From NCBI RefSeq assembly GCF_027172205.1, contig NC_070604.1, forward strand, positions 71,007,023 to 71,071,022: a stretch of 64,000 bases of DNA. The letters are read 5' to 3'. Every line of letters begins with the position of its first letter. The first letter of the stretch is position 1. Positions 59,367 through 64,000 of the stretch are shown one piece after another. The translations under genes and the position numbers were made by a program. The notes below the pieces were generated by a model, which was given only the letters and a program-made list of their open reading frames with translations, made no database searches and was not told where the DNA came from. This stretch comes from Podarcis raffonei (Eukaryota; Chordata; Lepidosauria; Squamata; Lacertidae).

Positions 59367-59597
59367 CAGTGGTACCTTGGGTTACAAACACCTCAGGTTA
59401 CAAACACTTCAGGTTACAGACTCCGCTAACCCGGAAGTAGTACCTCGGGTTAAGAACTTTACCTCAGGATGAGAACAGAAATCGCACGGCAGCAGGGGGA
59501 GACCCCATTAGCTAAAGTGGTACCTCAGGTTAAGAACGGTTTCAGGTTAAGAATGGACCTCCGGAACAAATTAAGTTCGTAACCAGAGGTACCACTG
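59367..59597 (+). mobile_element. Tigger-like MITE, family A, copy 5
   Basis: 231 bp, CAGTGGTACCTTGGGTTACA...AGAGGTACCACTG, TA on both sides, with a short internal loss relative to copies 2-4 in the GC-rich centre. Confidence 0.88.
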
Positions 59598-59636
59598 TAC
59601 TTGGAAGCTCCAGTTGCTTTGGCGGGCGGGGGGGGG

Positions 59637-59662
59637 GAGAGAGAGAGAGAGAGAGAGAGAGA
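59637..59662. repeat. (GA)n microsatellite after a G-run
   Basis: A G-rich run (59621-59637) passes straight into GA dinucleotides. Confidence 0.9.
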
Positions 59663-59904
59663 AGAGAAAGCAACTTTTAAAAGTAGGATCACAAATTTTG
59701 CTTCCTTTCCTCCAGTCTTTGAGGAAGACTAGTCAAAGGAAAAGCACATAAATGCCTTTGCTTTTGTAGACTTCCACAACTGATTGAGTGGGAGATAATG
59801 CATAGATTCTTCCCTCTTCTCTCCTCCCACTTGTCTTTGGGAACCTCAGATTTTCTCAGAGCCTCTTGATTAGAAGCAGGAGGCATTGGGAAAGACTCTG
59901 GAAT

Positions 59905-59985
59905 AGTACTATTTATTTTTATTTTATTTTATTTATATACTGCCCTTCATCCAAGAATCACGGGACAGTTTACAACAAAAAGCAT
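59905..59985 (-). repeat. L2-type LINE 3' end
   Basis: ATATACTGCCCTTCATCCAA then TCACGGGACAGTTTACAACA; nearly the same phrase as at 33150-33190. Confidence 0.6.
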
Positions 59986-61429
59986 TTTCAGAAGTGGACA
60001 GTCTTGTGGAGAGAGCACTCAGTGTACAGTGCTTGGTTGTGGAGTTGTATCATCCATAATACTTTACTGGTTTTAAATGCCGCACTAGTGGGGCTTTTCT
60101 GTGTGCAGTGTGATTGTAGCTATGCACGCTTGCCAAGTCCAGATCTGCCAAGTCCAAAAGCTAGGTAGTATATTCACTTCCATGCATTATTTCTGTGCAA
60201 TGTAGGCAAAAGCATTATCATTTTGTAAAAAGAGATCTTACAGTATAAGACTATTTCTGCTGAGGAAATTCTGCCTTGTTCTGCGTAACCAGAAAATTGA
60301 ATATTTTGCATACGCTTTTGCTTTCAGATTCTTCTGTGTAGGAAATACTGCTGGTTTCATGTACTATAATTGGAAAGTATCTTCTTTTTACTGGCCCTAA
60401 AGTGTTATAAATTGAATATCCTTCCCTGTTGAAGGACGGATTTTTAACGTCTTCTCTGTGTAAAGCAACTGTGCAAGTAATATTTAAGGATCTTTTTCTT
60501 TACTTTCTTTTAATGCAATAAATGCACATTTCCCCTCATATGTTGTACATGGTATGGCCAGTTTCCCTGAGAGGAGCACCTTTGTCATGGAGATATTCTA
60601 TTTTCTGAGTGTGCAATGTATATCTTGTATGGGGGACAGGGGAGGGGGACATGATATTCCTGACCTAGTTCATAAATTAGTATCATGTTTGCTTGATGGA
60701 CTGTGGTACCAACAGGATATTGTTTGTGATGACATTGTTACCAAATATTTGGTACTTTTTATTTATTATTTATTTGAAGGCCATGTGCAGGGAGGGGCAT
60801 AGCAGCTTTCTTCTTGTACAACCAAGCTATCACCTCATTTTTTATTTTTTTTAATGTGTGGGTGAGATACCGCCATGTAGTCACAGAAAATCCTCATAAG
60901 GATGATTGTATCAGATGTAATATTCTTCCTGTTATCAGAGCATCTTTGTTTATTTTGAAGCCTCCAGAAGTCCTCCGTACTTACATTTATATGAAATGTG
61001 GGCTTGGAGAAACAGGAGAAGGCTCCTGGAATGTTAATAAGCAAAATCAGCCATCTTCTATCAGGTCATATAGGCCAGAGGGGCTGATTAGAAGGTTTTA
61101 ATCAGCAAAGTGGATGTCAACAGGGTTGGTATTCTAAAATTAGGAACTGATTACCTGCAGCTGACATGGCCACATGTCATTATTTAAAATCTAGTTTCTT
61201 CACATCTGCCTTCACAGTAATATACATTGCCACCCATAGGCTGTTGCTGAGGAGAAGCCTCTTAATGAGCCTAAAAGTATACAGAAACCTTTATTTGCCT
61301 GCACAGACATCCAGAAAAAGGGGGTTCTCTTTTACCCTGGAGACCAAAATGGACAAACAGTTGCTTAAGAGCTGGCCCTGGTGAAAAAGGGGAGGTGAAA
61401 GGAGGAAAGTGAAGGTGAGTCTGGAGAAG

Positions 61430-61830
61430 GGATGGAAGTAATGTTTTGCGGACTCTGCAATCATCCTCTGAGGCCCTTCTTCATGTACCCACTGCATGAG
61501 AGGTCCAGAGGGTGGCAATATGAGAACAGGCCTTTTCTGCAGTGGCTCCCCTCTTCCCAGGGAGGCTTGCCTGATGCACTTTGCTTAACAACAACAACAA
61601 CTTTATTTATACCCTACCCATCTGGCTGGGTTTTCCCAGCCACTCTTTAAGCACCAGATATCTTTAGGCACTAGGCAAAAACAGTCCTCTTCTCCAAGAC
61701 CCTTGGCTAATTAAACACTCTGTGGCCTTTTAAACTGTGGGAGGGTATTGTTTTTGTTGCATTTCTATATTCTAAACTTTCCTGTGATCTTCAGATGAGG
61801 GGTGGTATAGAAATTTATTAAATAATAAAA
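61430..61830 (+). mobile_element. L2 LINE 3' region with a nested tail
   Basis: CATGAGAGGTCCAGAGGGTG and ATATGAGAACAGGCCTTTTC match the L2 copy at 26600; the end has GATGAGGGGTGGTATAGAAA and a TAAAA tail. Between 61588 and 61650 a reversed L2-type tail (TTTATTTATACCCTACCCAT) is inserted. Confidence 0.7.
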
Positions 61831-62982
61831 TAAAAAAGAATTCACTAATTAACATTAAGAATTCACTAATGAACATACAAACAAAATTAAGTGGAAGAAT
61901 ACCTTTGAGTATGGTATTAGCTGTTGGACATCATGTATTGCAAGAGTTGTGCTGAAGGATGCCTATTGGGTGCTGTCCAGTGGAAATTTCTAACATACAA
62001 GCCTTACATTTGGGGGAAGGTCCCATTTATTTAAATGGAACTGTCTTTCTAATAAATATGTTAAAATTTATGGTCTAAATATATTTACCTAAATCTATTG
62101 AATCCCAGGTATTTTTGCCTGCTGTGAACTGCAGTAACCACTTGACAATTTCAGAGCAGATTCCAGATGCATTATGAGCTTCTGCTTTCGATTTCAAAGG
62201 TATGTGGATTCCACCTGAATTATTCCCTTGCACACACTACTGGCAGCTTAGAAATGTGTGTTCTTCTAACCTGTAGTGAGTACAAGGGGATAAATCAGGA
62301 ACATGCTAGGTCTTCTCCTCTAACAGTTTGGTTGGCTTTGGCTGGTAAAAGGTATTAATTGGAAACCACTAAATATAATAAATATAAAAATAAATGACAG
62401 AATATATACTGTATCCAGTTTTTAACATTTTTCTTTTCTCCCATAGATAAGGCCAAAGCTGCGACTCTCTAGCAGATAGCAGTCATGAGATTGATAGTCG
62501 ATGAGAGAAAGTGACTGTGTGGGGTTCCTCTGCACAGTGCCAGCCAGCTGTTGATCATTTGTAAGCACCGTGGGGTCTTGTGTAGTACCAGAAACTAGGC
62601 CTGTAAGTCCTTTTGCCAGCTTTTCACTTGGCAGGAGGAATGAAATGGGAAGAAACCTGTTTCAGAGCACTTTTGCAAAAAGTCACAAGTGCTCACTTTT
62701 GCATTGGGGAGGAGGGGTTCTGAGCTTTATCATTGGTCATCTGTGCACTCTAACAAATAATCTAGAGCATTAAGTATCAAACTAGGACACCTATACCTAG
62801 CCACCTTTCTAGGCAGAGAACAAAGCAACAGGGAACTTTTAAGAGCTGCTACTGGCTTCATCAAAAGCGGCAGTCTTGATGTTCAGTTCTCCTGTCACTA
62901 CACTGGGGAGCATGCATGCACAAACTCCAAAGAATCCAGTGTATCTTGTATGACGATTCTGTGAGTGTTACAAAACATTTCT

Positions 62983-63053
62983 GCTGCAATCCCATACCTC
63001 CTTACCTGTGAGTAAGCCCCAGTGAACTTAGTGGGTCATGCGTTTGAGTAGGC
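62983..63053. repeat. Short foldback repeat, TGCAATCCTA family
   Basis: GCTGCAATCCCATACCTCCT, TGTGAGTAAGCCCCAGTGAA and GAGTAGGCAAGTCTAG. Confidence 0.6.
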
Positions 63054-63139
63054 AAGTCTAGCAATATCAGTGGAGTGTCCAGCTCATCATGTGTTGCTTG
63101 ATGGTGGGAGAACTTTAAATCCCCATTTGCGACTTTGTC

Positions 63140-63300
63140 ACAACAAACTTTTAAGTTAGGTCACTGTTACTCATATTTTACAAGTGGAATACTGACAACT
63201 GGTGGCTTGTTCAAGTCCACTTGGAGAATTCATGACCTGGCATGTATTTGAAACTAGATCTCTACTCCAGAATTCTACCTCCAGGAGCATCTTGGCTCTT
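63140..63300 (-). repeat. Old MIR-like SINE (weak)
   Basis: ACAAGTGGAATACTGACAAC, TGGTGGCTTGTTCAAGTCCA and ATTTGAAACTAGATCTCTAC follow the MIR core order, much diverged. Confidence 0.35.
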
Positions 63301-64000
63301 AGCATTTGAATGAAAAAGAGTAAGCATTAATTTTGCTTTTAAAATTATTTCTATTTTATTTTTTAATTTACAAAAAGTGTTGTGTACAGTTTTAGTATGC
63401 ATGCAGTATATATTCTAATTCAAAATAAATGTTGTCTGCTTTTCTAGTAAATTTGAATTATTGATTGAGCTAGATAAGTAGTTTCCAAACTCTCCCCCCC
63501 CCCCACTATTGGGTCCCTTGAAAATTTCTGAGGGTTGGTGGACCACTTAATGAGGATAAAGAGGAGATGGAACAGCAGAAGGGATTGAGAATACTTAATT
63601 TCTATTGGATAAAAAACACCACTCAAAGGGGGGGGATTAATGTTTATTGGCTGTAAAGAAGCTTCTCTGCTCTGCCAAGATTGGCAGAGAATAATTGTTC
63701 TTTTCGGTTAGAAGCTAAGAAGAAAAAGATGGAGGGAGAGAGGAGGGCTGTTTTACCTAGAAGTTTGTAAAGCACAATCTATGAGATTAAAATGGTCTGT
63801 TTTGAACAATCTGTTGGAATAGGGTAGTACTGAGTGCCGGTGTTGACAATACTGAGCTAGATGGATAAGTGGCTGAATTAGGTATACATCAGTTAGCTCC
63901 CTATGTTTAAAATTGGGAAATATTTATGTTTCAACTATGTAGCAAAGACCTGTTCTTTCTTTTTAACATTTTAAAACATTGTTTTTAACATTTCAAAAAA

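Larger units (their letters stand above)
38184..64000 (+). other. TULP4: Probable TULP4 intron 1
   Basis: No coding exon recognised on either strand. Short open frames here fall in repeats, CpG-rich DNA or microsatellites. The repeats are listed separately. The blocks 38.2-40.1, 51.0-52.1, 52.4-55.0 and 59.9-61.4 kb are relatively poor in recognisable repeats. Confidence 0.5.

Noticed and set aside
1-64000. CRISPR arrays, operons or a prokaryotic system
   Set aside because: Split vertebrate genes and SINE/LINE content throughout; no spaced direct repeats other than microsatellites.

Overview
This is vertebrate nuclear DNA, most likely from a lizard (squamate). Two host genes can be read exon by exon. 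The interspersed repeats are a squamate mix: a Sauria-type tRNA/Bov-B SINE, a Bov-B LINE tail, CR1 and L2 LINE fragments, CR1-tailed tRNA SINEs, Tigger-like and hAT-like MITEs and solo LTRs. No bacterial, phage or CRISPR features are present.

Layout. Positions 2351-23006 (minus) hold the complete coding part of SERAC1: 16 coding exons, 656 codons, every splice phase closing. Its noncoding first exon lies in a CpG island near 24.7 kb. The island (about 24.6-25.15 kb) looks like a shared head-to-head promoter for SERAC1 (leftward) and GTF2H5 (rightward). GTF2H5 has a noncoding exon ending at 25014 and coding exons at 26280-26314 and 27594-27774, giving 71 residues. From 27.8 to 37.6 kb I see only intergenic DNA and repeats. 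A second CpG island at 37.6-38.2 kb ends in a strong splice donor at 38183/38184. By human gene order (SERAC1, GTF2H5, TULP4) it is probably the noncoding first exon of TULP4, and 38.2-64 kb is then its first intron. No TULP4 coding exon was found.

The genes are neighbours by synteny, not by pathway. SERAC1 is a serine-lipase-like protein of ER-mitochondria contacts needed for phosphatidylglycerol remodelling. GTF2H5 is the smallest TFIIH subunit, used in transcription and nucleotide excision repair. TULP4 is a tubby-like protein.

The most interesting points are a GC-AG intron directly after the SERAC1 catalytic-serine exon; an L2 copy starting a few bases inside the GTF2H5 intron; two solo LTRs in opposite orientation; a 397-bp TA-flanked foldback element; two tRNA heads (Lys and Ile) on CR1-type SINE tails; a Sauria SINE together with a Bov-B tail; and nested hAT-in-SINE insertions with near-8-bp target duplications. 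I found no convincing new gene system; the rest of the window reads as ordinary intron and intergenic DNA.
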